Source: Rhodospirillaceae bacterium (GTDB taxonomy: Bacteria; Pseudomonadota; Alphaproteobacteria; GCA-2731375). Taken from it: a DNA stretch of 64,000 nucleotides. Numbering within the stretch: position 1 is the stretch's first letter; every line of letters starts with the position of its first letter. The translations under genes were made by a program, and so were the position numbers. Under the pieces are notes generated by a model that did not search any database, was not told the origin of the DNA, and saw nothing but the letters and a program-made list of their open reading frames with translations. Shown here piece after piece: positions 53,236-60,755 of this stretch. The stretch is from assembly GCA_018701215.1 (NCBI GenBank), contig JABIWH010000059.1, positions 87,259 to 151,258 of the forward strand. The letters run 5' to 3'.

Positions 53236-54326
53236 TTGCTTGTCCTTGTGGTGAGTTCTTGTTGATTGGCGCCAGGTTCGGGCGCGGGTTCAAGGTGAGG
53301 CGTTGCCTTCGGGGTTGCTGGAAAACCGATCTGGCGCAAGGCGTTTCCAGCATGATCATGGGTATCCAGAACCATGTTGCGGGCCGCGAGTTGCGGGCTG
53401 TCGAATGCTTCCTCCGGCGTTTTGACCATGCCTATTTCGATCCCCAAAGGCGTCAGGACATCGACCCAATGTTGCGCGTCATTGCCGGCGAAACGCTCTT
53501 GCAGGAATGCCTTGGCCTGGTTTTTCGGGTTGCCGGTTTCCAGGCCCAGTTGCCATTGCTCCTCGTCGCCGAGATGTCGAAACAGCGCCCGGCAGGATTT
53601 CTCACTGATGGCGGTAATGACAATGTGGCGGTCATCCCGCGTGCGGTAGATATTGTTGGCCGGCCGAAGCGAGCGGTCGGCGGCGTCATTGCCGCTGACG
53701 GGCTGGCCGTCCCGCATGGTGCCATGAGAGACCGAGAGCAGGGAGAATGCCGTCTCTTGCATGGACAGATCGATATGGCGGCCTTCACCGGTTTGATTGC
53801 GCCCTTGCAGGGCGGCGCTGATGGCGAAGGCCGCCATCAAGCCGTTGGCGGCATCGGCAATATAGGTTTGCGGTGCGGTAATTTCCGACGCATTGGCATT
53901 TAGCGCGTGCAGCAGGCCGGTCTCCGCCTGGAACAACATATCATAGGCGGCGCGCCCAGCTTCCGGGCCGTTCTGCCCGAAACCGGATTGGGAGCAATAG
54001 ATGATCCCAGGATTGATGGCGCGAATGGCGTCATAGTCGATGCCCAGACGGGTGCTGACACCGGGGCGGTAACTTTCGATCAAGACGTCAGCCGTCCGCG
54101 CCAGTTCAAGAAATGCCGCGTGGTCATCCGGGTCGCGCAGATTCAGGACAACCGATTGCTTGCCCCGGTTCAACAGCAGATCTTCATTGCTGATGCCATT
54201 GGCGGCGTGGTCCCGCTCGATACGGATCGAGGTCGCGCCCCACCCGGTCATCAGAAAGCCGCAATATTGGCCCGGCGTCATCACGCCGACTTCCAGGATT
54301 GATATGCCTTTGAGGGCGTCCTTCAT
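53232..54326 (-). CDS. CaiB/BaiF family CoA-transferase
   Basis: 364-residue class III CoA-transferase. The N-terminus GISILEVGVMTPGQYCGFLM is an unusual variant of the family opening. Later parts are NRGKQSVVLNLRDPDD, IESYRPGVSTRLGIDYD and YCSQSGFGQNGPEAGRAAYD, and YIADAANG carries the likely catalytic Asp158. It heads the CoA-transferase/methyltransferase/acetyltransferase unit, each gene overlapping the next by 4 bases, and follows the VOC gene by 58 bases. Confidence 0.92.
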   Translation of the reverse strand: MKDALKGISILEVGVMTPGQYCGFLMTGWGATSIRIERDHAANGISNEDLLLNRGKQSVVLNLRDPDDHAAFLELARTADVLIESYRPGVSTRLGIDYDAIRAINPGIIYCSQSGFGQNGPEAGRAAYDMLFQAETGLLHALNANASEITAPQTYIADAANGLMAAFAISAALQGRNQTGEGRHIDLSMQETAFSLLSVSHGTMRDGQPVSGNDAADRSLRPANNIYRTRDDRHIVITAISEKSCRALFRHLGDEEQWQLGLETGNPKNQAKAFLQERFAGNDAQHWVDVLTPLGIEIGMVKTPEEAFDSPQLAARNMVLDTHDHAGNALRQIGFPATPKATPHLEPAPEPGANQQELTTRTSK

Positions 54327-54384
54327 ACTCTACTCCATCAGACGACCCCGTCGTTCCCGGGGAATTGGCCGCGCTGGCGCCGGT

Positions 54385-54765
54385 TCAGCCGGCGGCGACG
54401 GCTTCCTCGCTAAAGGTCAATTCCAGTTTCAAGCCATCGGGGCTTTGCAGAAAAAGCTGGGTCAGATTGAACTTCGGCACCACCCGTTCGTCGTAGTCCA
54501 CGCCGGCGGCTTCCAATCGGCCTTTTATCTCGCCATAGCCGGTGCAGCGAAAGGCCACGTGATCGACCCGGCCGGTGCCCTCGGGTATCTTGTCGCGCTC
54601 GATCAAATGCAACACTGGTTTGTCGGCGGCATAGACCCAGGCGCCGGGAAATGGAAAGGGTGGCCGATCGCCGATGCGCAGGCCCAGCACGTCCACATAG
54701 AACTTGGCTGATGCCGCCGCGTCCGTCGTGACGACATTGTAGTGATCGATATATTCCAGCGGCAT
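54385..54765 (-). CDS. VOC-family (glyoxalase-like) protein
   Basis: 126-residue vicinal-oxygen-chelate protein. It begins MPLEYIDHYNVVTTDAAASA, with the first metal-ligand His in DHYN, and continues FYVDVLGLRIGDRP, RVDHVAFRC and the closing LFLQSPDGLKLELTF with the final Glu. Members are glyoxalases, epimerases, dioxygenases or resistance proteins; the role here is open. The ATG at 54765 has GGGGAG upstream; the open frame to 54858 is not family sequence. Confidence 0.9.
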   Translation of the reverse strand: MPLEYIDHYNVVTTDAAASAKFYVDVLGLRIGDRPPFPFPGAWVYAADKPVLHLIERDKIPEGTGRVDHVAFRCTGYGEIKGRLEAAGVDYDERVVPKFNLTQLFLQSPDGLKLELTFSEEAVAAG

Positions 54766-54936
54766 GTCATGCTCCCCTATCGCTCGTCGCGGCTTGTCCT
54801 TGCTCCAGTATGAACGTTGCGGGCATTCCGGGCAATGCATCCCGCCCGCTATTGCCATGCATGCCCAATAGCAATTATTTAGCCATATTGAATAACAACG
54901 GCGGCGAGACCGCCGGCAGAATTTAGGAGCGAGACC

Positions 54937-56112
54937 ATGAGCGATGCCGCCGAAAGCACGGCGCAGCAGACGGACCTACCCCTGTTGTTTCAGCCCATCA
55001 CCATTAAATCCGTTACCGCGCGCAACCGCATCGTGGTGCCGCCGCTGTGTCAATATTCCGCCGTCGACGGCATCCCCAACGATTGGCATCTGGTGCATTA
55101 CGGCAGCTATGCCCGCGGCGGTGTAGGGACCATTTTTGTCGAGGCCACGGGGGTGGAGCCGCGCGGGCGCATCAGCCATGGCTGTTTGGGCATCTGGGAT
55201 GACGAACATGGCGCGGCGTTGAAACCGTTGGTCAATATCATCAAGCGCCATGGTGCCGTACCGGGCATCCAGATCGCCCATGCCGGACGCAAAGCCTCGA
55301 CCCAGCGTCCCTGGAACGGCTTGAGCGCCTTGAACGATGATGATATCGCGCGCGGCGATGTGCCGTGGGAAGTGGTCGGACCGTCACCGCTTCCCGCCGA
55401 CGAAGGTTGGCTGGTGCCCAAGCAGCTGGACGAGGCTGAAATCGGCGACATCGTCAAAGCCTTTGGCCAGGCCGCCCGGCGCTCTCACGACGCGGGCTTC
55501 GAGGCTCTGGAGATCCATGGCGCGCATGGCTATTTGATCCAGTCGTTCCTCTCGCCGCTGTCCAATAAGCGCAATGATGGCTACGGCGGGGATTTGGCCG
55601 GGCGCATGCGCCTGGCCCTGGAAGTGACCCGCGAAGTACGCAGCAATTGGCCGGATGAGAAGCCGCTGTTCTTCCGCGTCTCCTCGGTGGATGGCTCTGA
55701 CGATGGCTGGCAGCTCGATGATTCCATTGCGCTGGCCAAGGAGTTAAAGGCCCTGGGTGTGGACTGTATCGATTGCTCCTCGGGCGGCAACGCGGCCTCG
55801 GCCACGCTGACCCTGGTACCCCGGGGTCTGGGCTTTCAGGTGCCGTTCGCGGCCGCCATTCGCGCCGAGGCCGGGATCATGACCATGGCCGTGGGTCTGA
55901 TCCTGGATGGTGAACAGTCGGAGGCGATCCTGCAGGCGGGTGATGCGGATCTGATCGCCGTGGGGCGGGAAATCATGTATAATCCGTTCTGGGCCGTTCA
56001 GGCGGCCCAGGATCTGGGCATCGATCCTGGTTTCGAGATGTGGCCGGCGCAGTATGGCTGGTGGCTCGATAAACGGGAACGCACCTTTCAGCGCATGGGG
56101 CACAAGAGGTAG
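54937..56112 (+). CDS. Old Yellow Enzyme, YqjM/thermophilic-like class
   Basis: 391-residue FMN-dependent NADH:flavin oxidoreductase, an ene-reductase. The class marker is PPLCQYSA with Cys38 and Tyr40 at the positions of YqjM Cys26 and Tyr28. IQIAHAGRKAS, EIHGAHGYLIQSFLSPLSNK and VGREIMYNP are further motifs. The substrate-binding His pair is in HGAH. It is followed 2 bases later by the selenoprotein gene, so both are probably one transcript and may share a redox task. Confidence 0.94.
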   Translation: MSDAAESTAQQTDLPLLFQPITIKSVTARNRIVVPPLCQYSAVDGIPNDWHLVHYGSYARGGVGTIFVEATGVEPRGRISHGCLGIWDDEHGAALKPLVNIIKRHGAVPGIQIAHAGRKASTQRPWNGLSALNDDDIARGDVPWEVVGPSPLPADEGWLVPKQLDEAEIGDIVKAFGQAARRSHDAGFEALEIHGAHGYLIQSFLSPLSNKRNDGYGGDLAGRMRLALEVTREVRSNWPDEKPLFFRVSSVDGSDDGWQLDDSIALAKELKALGVDCIDCSSGGNAASATLTLVPRGLGFQVPFAAAIRAEAGIMTMAVGLILDGEQSEAILQAGDADLIAVGREIMYNPFWAVQAAQDLGIDPGFEMWPAQYGWWLDKRERTFQRMGHKR

Positions 56113-56114
56113 AG

Positions 56115-56894
56115 ATGAACGAAGCAATCAGCAGCGAAGCGATCAGAGTATTCTGGCAACCTGGGTGAAGCAGCTGTCTCCGCCTGAAGGAGCATTTGTC
56201 GGCCCGTGCGGTCGACTTCCAATCGATCAATATCGCCGCCGATCCCGATGGTTTGGCGCAACTGCAAAAACTTGGCGTGCGTACTGTACCGGTCGTAGCC
56301 AAGGGTGAACGCTATGTCATGGGATTGTCTCTGCGTGACGTGGGTGATTTTCTGGGCCTGGATGAGCAGGGCCCCGGCATGCTGCCGCCGGCGGAGTTGA
56401 TACAACGCCTGGACTGGGTTCTAAGTGCCGCGCAACGGTACCTCCGCCAATTGCCCGATGACCTGATGACGGCGGAACTGCCGGGCCGGGCGCGCAGTTA
56501 CCGTGATCTGACCTTTCATATCTTTCAGATCGCCCGCGCCTTTCTGGACGTCGCCTCCGGCGAGGAGCTGACCTATCAAAAGCTGGGGGAGCAGCCGGGC
56601 GATGACTTGGTGACCTTCGCTAATATCGCCGATTACGGCGATGCCACGCGCCAGGATATCCTGGCCTGGTGGGCAGAGCAGGGCGCCGATAGGGACTTCG
56701 AGGCCACTGTCGCGACCTATTACGGCCCGCAATCCCTGCACGAAACCTTGGAGCGGACGACCTGGCATACCGCCCAGCATGTGCGGCAAATGCTGATGAT
56801 CCTGGAGGGCCTGGAAATCAGCCCCGACGGCGGCCCCATTGGCGAACGCGAGCTTGCCGGCCTGCCCCTGCCGAAAGAGGTCTGGGACGGTTAG
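56115..56894 (+). CDS. Predicted selenoprotein: glutaredoxin-DinB fusion with in-frame TGA
   Basis: A 259-residue protein read through TGA at codon 18. Codons 1-17 give MNEAISSEAIRVFWQPG; after the TGA come SSCLRLKEHLSARAVDF and a glutaredoxin-like beta-alpha-beta fold ending RTVPVVAKGERYVMGLSLRD (about residues 10-88). The TGA stands exactly at the first Cys of the family CxxC (WQPG-C-SSC), giving U-S-S-C. Residues about 100-259 form a DinB-like helical bundle, with FHIFQIARAFLD and TTWHTAQHVRQMLMIL supplying His residues for a metal. AAGAGGT precedes the ATG, 3 bases after the Old Yellow Enzyme stop. A TTG at 56196 is the first start after the TGA but would cut the fold in half. A point mutation or read error is the alternative. 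Confidence 0.8.
56166..56168 (+). other. Predicted selenocysteine codon (TGA)
   Basis: In-frame TGA, codon 18 of the glutaredoxin-DinB gene, in the place of the N-terminal redox Cys. The resolving Cys (TGT) is kept three codons later. Selenocysteine in UxxC form is known in several thioredoxin-fold selenoproteins. Confidence 0.75.
56169..56205 (+). promoter_or_regulatory. Candidate bacterial SECIS region
   Basis: Just after the TGA, CTCC (56178-56181) can pair with GGAG (56189-56192), leaving a 7-base loop that starts with G (56182); a bulged extension adds a few weaker pairs. A bacterial SECIS is a short stem with a G early in the apical loop, about 16-37 bases after the TGA. The loop G here is about 14 bases away, slightly short, so the candidate is weak by eye. 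Confidence 0.35.
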
Positions 56895-56910
56895 AATTGT
56901 CTCGGGTCAC

Positions 56911-57828
56911 ATGGTAATTACGCTATTCGAACCCTTCCGCGCCGTGTTCTACACGCCGTTTTATGCCGCCCATGCGCTCGACGCTTATGGGGCGGAAGGC
57001 GTCGATGTCCGTATGGTTACGGCGGGTGCCGAGGCTACGGTAAGCGGTTTGATTGACGGCTCCACGGACGTTTCCTGGGGCGGGCCGATGCGTATTCAAT
57101 ATACCTATGACCAGCAGCCTGATTGCGCTGTCGTCAGTTTTTGCGAGATCGTTACCCGCGATCCGTTCTTTATTGTCGGGCGCGAACCCCGGCCCGATTT
57201 TCTGATGTCGGATTTGATGAATATTAGATTTGGCTCGGTGTCCGAGGTGAATACACCGTGGCTGTGCCTGCAGGAAGATTTACGCCGCGCCGGCTTGGAC
57301 CCGGCCAGGGTCCGCCGCGTTGAAGGCCATACAATGGCGGAAAACGGCACCGCCTTGCAGGCCGGCGATCTGGATGCCATCCAGATTTTCCAGCCCTTCG
57401 TGGAACAGCTTGTCGCCGATGGCACGGGCCATATCTGGTACGCCGCCGCCGCCAGGGGCGCGACCAGTTACACCACGCTGAGCGCCGTAAAGGGCACGTT
57501 GCAAAGCAAACGTGACCAACTGGCGCGAATGACACGGGCATTGTACCGCACGCAAAAATGGCTGCATGGGACGGATGCTCCAGCCATTGCCGCCGCCGTC
57601 GCGGAGTTCTTCCCTGACCTGCACCAGGAAACTCTGGCTGCTTGCATCAAGCGCTACAAGGCGCTCGGCTTATGGGGCGTGAACCCAATTCTGCCCCAGG
57701 ATGGCTTTGACCGATTGCAAGCCAGCGGCCTGTCCGGTGGGCTCTTTAAATCCGGCGCACCCTATGAGGCATGTGTCGACACAAGCCTGGCACGCGAAGC
57801 GATAGAAGCCGACCCACCGTCGATGTGA
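56911..57828 (+). CDS. NMT1/THI5-like substrate-binding domain protein, no signal peptide
   Basis: 305 residues resembling ABC-type NMT1/SsuA binding proteins: FEPFRAVFYTPFYAAHALDA, DVSWGGPMRIQYTYDQQP, IRFGSVSEVNTPWLCLQEDL, LQAGDLDAIQIFQPFVEQL and a C-terminal helical part. The usual secretion signal is missing: the frame opens MVITLFEPFRAVFY directly with the first strand, and nothing hydrophobic precedes it. No ABC permease or ATPase adjoins. It may be a cytoplasmic enzyme or binding protein of this fold. It lies 16 bases after the selenoprotein gene. Confidence 0.85.
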   Translation: MVITLFEPFRAVFYTPFYAAHALDAYGAEGVDVRMVTAGAEATVSGLIDGSTDVSWGGPMRIQYTYDQQPDCAVVSFCEIVTRDPFFIVGREPRPDFLMSDLMNIRFGSVSEVNTPWLCLQEDLRRAGLDPARVRRVEGHTMAENGTALQAGDLDAIQIFQPFVEQLVADGTGHIWYAAAARGATSYTTLSAVKGTLQSKRDQLARMTRALYRTQKWLHGTDAPAIAAAVAEFFPDLHQETLAACIKRYKALGLWGVNPILPQDGFDRLQASGLSGGLFKSGAPYEACVDTSLAREAIEADPPSM

Positions 57829-57860
57829 TCATGGTGACTGCGCCCGACTGCAAACGTGGG

Positions 57861-59501
57861 TTAGTCCGGCACGATAATTGGTTCCATGGCCGCTTTGCCC
57901 AACACCATGTCCGAGCCTTTTTCGCCGATCATCATGGTCGCGGCGTTCAGGTTGGCCGAGACCATGGTGGGCATGACGGAAGCGTCGATCACGCGCAAAC
58001 TTTCCATGCCGCGCACGCGCAGCTGATCATCGACCACCGATGTGGGGTCCGACTCCGGCCCCATGCGGCAGGTGCCCATCAGATGAAAGGTCGTGCCGCC
58101 CCAGTGGCGCGCCGCTTCCAGATACTCATCGTCGCTTTGCACATCCTCGCCCGGATAAGCCTCTGACTCGATATAGGGCATCATCGGCTCGGTATACATC
58201 AGACGGCGCGCCAGTTTCATGGCGCAAACCACGACCCTGCGGTCCTCTTCGTCATCGAGGTAATTCGGCTGGATGATCGGCTTCTCGAACGGATCGGCCG
58301 AGCGGGCCCGCAGCCAGCCCTTGCTCTCCGGGCGGTGCTGCCAGGCGGCGATGGTAAAGCCCGGAACATCGTCGAGCAGCCCATGCACCCCCAACTTATA
58401 ACTAGCAGGCGTAAAGATGAACTGCAGATCATTGCTCCGCGCCGCTTCGTCGGAATGCCAGAAACCATAGACCATGGAGGGGCTGAGATTGACGATGCTT
58501 TTGCCGCCGGCGAAATATTTAATCACCTCGCCCACCAGGCTTAGGCCACGGGCCCGTTCATTGAGCGTTTCGATATTCTTGACCCGCGCACTAAGGCGGG
58601 GGGCGTAGTGATCGCGCAGATTTTCGCCCACGCCCGCCAATTCGTGCTGCACCTCGATGCCAAGTGATTGCAGCAAGCCCCCAGGGCCGATGCCCGAAAG
58701 CTGTAACAGCTGCGGTGAATTGACCACGCCGCCGCTGAGGATCACTTCCCGATTGGCCCGGACCTCGACCATTTTGCCGGCGCGCCCGCCCTTGGAATAC
58801 GCCACCCCGACTGCCTTCTGACCCTCAAGCAGAATCTTTGTGGCGAAGGCATTGGTCCGCACGGTCAGGTTGGCACGCGACTTTGCCGGGTTCAGGAAGG
58901 CCCGCGCGGTGCTGACCCGGCGCCGTTTATGGGCCGTGCGTTGAACGTAGGAGATGCCCTCCTGTACGGCGCCGTTATAGTCCTTGTTGCGGGGAATGCC
59001 GATGGTATGGGCGCCGGCCATGAAGATATCGCAGAAGGGATGTTGGTAATTCAGGTCGGTGACCTGAAGGTTGCCCTCCCGGCCCCGAAAAGTATCGTCG
59101 CCGCCGCCGATCCGTTGTTCGCAGCGCTTAAAATACGGCAGCACGTCGGCATAACCCCAGTTGCGGTTGCCGCGCTGGGACCAGCCATCGAAATCCATGC
59201 GCTGGCCACGATTATAGATATGGCCGTTGATGGAGGAGGAGCCGCCCAGGGTCTTGCCGCGCGGTACATCGATGGCCCGGCCGCCGGTCCAATGGCTGGG
59301 CTCGGCCTGATACATCCAGTTCAGATTTGGATTATTCAGGGTCTTGATAAAGCCCGCCGGTATATGGATGAAGGGATGCCAATCCGGCGGCCCGGCCTCG
59401 AGCAGGCAGACGGTATGCTTGCCGTCGGCGGTTAGGCGGTTGGCCAGAATGCAGCCGGCCGAGCCGGCGCCAACGATCACATAGTCAAATGTCTCAGCCA
59501 A
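57861..59501 (-). CDS. GMC oxidoreductase, choline dehydrogenase-like
   Basis: 546-residue FAD-dependent alcohol dehydrogenase of the GMC family. Motifs are DYVIVGAGSAGCILANRL, RGKTLGGSSSINGHIYNRGQ, EVILSGGVVNSPQLLQLSGI and the active-site TTFHLMGTCRMG with the catalytic His, and SANLNAATMMIGEKG at the end. It is in the choline dehydrogenase/BetA group but lacks the betaine gene neighbours, so choline is not established. It precedes nothing closely and follows the ene-reductase gene by 30 bases on the same strand. Confidence 0.93.
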   Translation of the reverse strand: MAETFDYVIVGAGSAGCILANRLTADGKHTVCLLEAGPPDWHPFIHIPAGFIKTLNNPNLNWMYQAEPSHWTGGRAIDVPRGKTLGGSSSINGHIYNRGQRMDFDGWSQRGNRNWGYADVLPYFKRCEQRIGGGDDTFRGREGNLQVTDLNYQHPFCDIFMAGAHTIGIPRNKDYNGAVQEGISYVQRTAHKRRRVSTARAFLNPAKSRANLTVRTNAFATKILLEGQKAVGVAYSKGGRAGKMVEVRANREVILSGGVVNSPQLLQLSGIGPGGLLQSLGIEVQHELAGVGENLRDHYAPRLSARVKNIETLNERARGLSLVGEVIKYFAGGKSIVNLSPSMVYGFWHSDEAARSNDLQFIFTPASYKLGVHGLLDDVPGFTIAAWQHRPESKGWLRARSADPFEKPIIQPNYLDDEEDRRVVVCAMKLARRLMYTEPMMPYIESEAYPGEDVQSDDEYLEAARHWGGTTFHLMGTCRMGPESDPTSVVDDQLRVRGMESLRVIDASVMPTMVSANLNAATMMIGEKGSDMVLGKAAMEPIIVPD

Positions 59502-59531
59502 GGTTCCGTCTCCTGTTCCCCTCGATACGCT

Positions 59532-60620
59532 CTAGTTTAGGCCGCTTAGCGACTTCTTGGTATAGGGTTCGATCTCCTGATAACGGCCATCGCGGATTTT
59601 GTTGGCCCATTCGGCTTCCGACAGTAACTGCCGGCCCACCGCTGCCAGATCGAATTCGCCTTTCTCCATGCGTTTAACCAGTTCATCGACGTCGGTGGAG
59701 TTGGCGCCGGCCCAGGACGAATCGTCCAGGCCAATACTGCCTACCGTGATGGCTGGTTTGCCGGTGAGCTTCTTGCACCAACCGGCAAGGTTCAGGTCCG
59801 AGCCCTCGAATTCCGGCTCCCAAAAGCGGCGGGTGCTGGCGTGAAAGACATCGACGCCGGCATCCGTCAGAGTTTTCAGGAAGCGTTGCAATTCATCCGG
59901 CGTCTTGGCGATCTTCGCTTCGTAATCATCACTTTTCCATTGCGAGAAACGAAAGACGATCAGGAAATCCGGGCCTACAGCTTCGCGAACTGCCTCTACG
60001 ATTTCCTTGCCGAAGCGGTTGCGGTTTTCAAAACTGCCGCCGTATTCATCGGTCCGCTGGTTTGAGCGTTCCCAATAAAACTGATCAATCAAATAGCCAT
60101 GCGCGCCATGCACCTCGACGCCGTCGAAGCCGACCTCCTTGGCATTGGCCGCGGCCTCGGCGAAGGCGGCGATGCAATCCTGGATATCGTCCTTGCTCAT
60201 GGCAACCGGTACCTCGCGCTCGCCGGTGGCGACGGCGGAGGGGGCATAGCCTGGTACGTCCCGGTCAGGTTCGATGCCTTTGACCCGTTGTGCGCCCACA
60301 TGCCAAAGCTGTGGGATGATCTTGGCGCCGCCGGCATGGGCTTCTTCGATGACCTGTTTCCAGCCGGCCAGGGCCGCTGGATTGTAGATGTCGGGCACGT
60401 TGTCATAGCCGTTGGCGGCCTTGTGATTAATGAAAGTCCCCTCGGTGATGATCAACCCGACACCGCCCTCGGCGCGACGGCGGTAATAGGCCGCGACATC
60501 CCCGCCGGGTACGTTGCCGGGGCTTTTACGCCGGGTCATGGGCGCCATGACGATGCGGTTGGGCAGGGTGACACCTTTCACGGTGAAGGGCTCGAACAGA
60601 ATTTCGGTGTTCGCTGACAT
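59532..60620 (-). CDS. Old Yellow Enzyme-family ene-reductase
   Basis: 362-residue FMN oxidoreductase. MAPMTRRKSPGNVPGGDVAA has Thr in the place of the Cys of the YqjM class, so this is the classical/NemA-like or related class. QLWHVGAQR, VEVHGAHGYLIDQFYWERSN and the FMN phosphate loops AITVGSIGL and LAAVGRQLLS are visible. An inverted repeat 20 bases upstream of its start may be an operator. It is probably cotranscribed with the GMC gene. Confidence 0.93.
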   Translation of the reverse strand: MSANTEILFEPFTVKGVTLPNRIVMAPMTRRKSPGNVPGGDVAAYYRRRAEGGVGLIITEGTFINHKAANGYDNVPDIYNPAALAGWKQVIEEAHAGGAKIIPQLWHVGAQRVKGIEPDRDVPGYAPSAVATGEREVPVAMSKDDIQDCIAAFAEAAANAKEVGFDGVEVHGAHGYLIDQFYWERSNQRTDEYGGSFENRNRFGKEIVEAVREAVGPDFLIVFRFSQWKSDDYEAKIAKTPDELQRFLKTLTDAGVDVFHASTRRFWEPEFEGSDLNLAGWCKKLTGKPAITVGSIGLDDSSWAGANSTDVDELVKRMEKGEFDLAAVGRQLLSEAEWANKIRDGRYQEIEPYTKKSLSGLN

Positions 60621-60640
60621 GATGTTTCCTCGTTTGTTAT

Positions 60641-60657
60641 AACGGTTTGATACCGTT
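60641..60657. promoter_or_regulatory. Inverted repeat AACGGT-N5-ACCGTT
   Basis: A perfect 6-bp inverted repeat with 5-base spacer, 21 bases upstream of the ene-reductase start in the divergent spacer. Size and place suit a dimeric regulator of the HxlR, TetR or similar type. No regulator gene is adjacent. Confidence 0.4.
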
Positions 60658-60696
60658 TTTCCGATTTGGCCCTGTTATGGCATACACTGGCGCCCC

Positions 60697-60726
60697 ACGT
60701 CAGCTTAAAGCAAACGTCAGCTTAAA
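60697..60726 (+). repeat. 13-bp direct repeat upstream of aminotransferase
   Basis: ACGTCAGCTTAAA occurs at 60697-60709 and again at 60714-60726, a perfect 13-bp direct repeat with 17-base period, ending 29 bases before the aminotransferase ATG. It could be a tandem activator site or a short duplication. Confidence 0.5.
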
Positions 60727-60755
60727 CCGGACCGCAGCATAAAGAGGTAGTTTCC

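Noticed and set aside
56196..56894. A shorter DinB-only gene starting at TTG 56196
   Set aside because: It has no ribosome-binding site there, would begin in the middle of a glutaredoxin fold, and leaves the well-formed ATG, strand and resolving Cys upstream unexplained.
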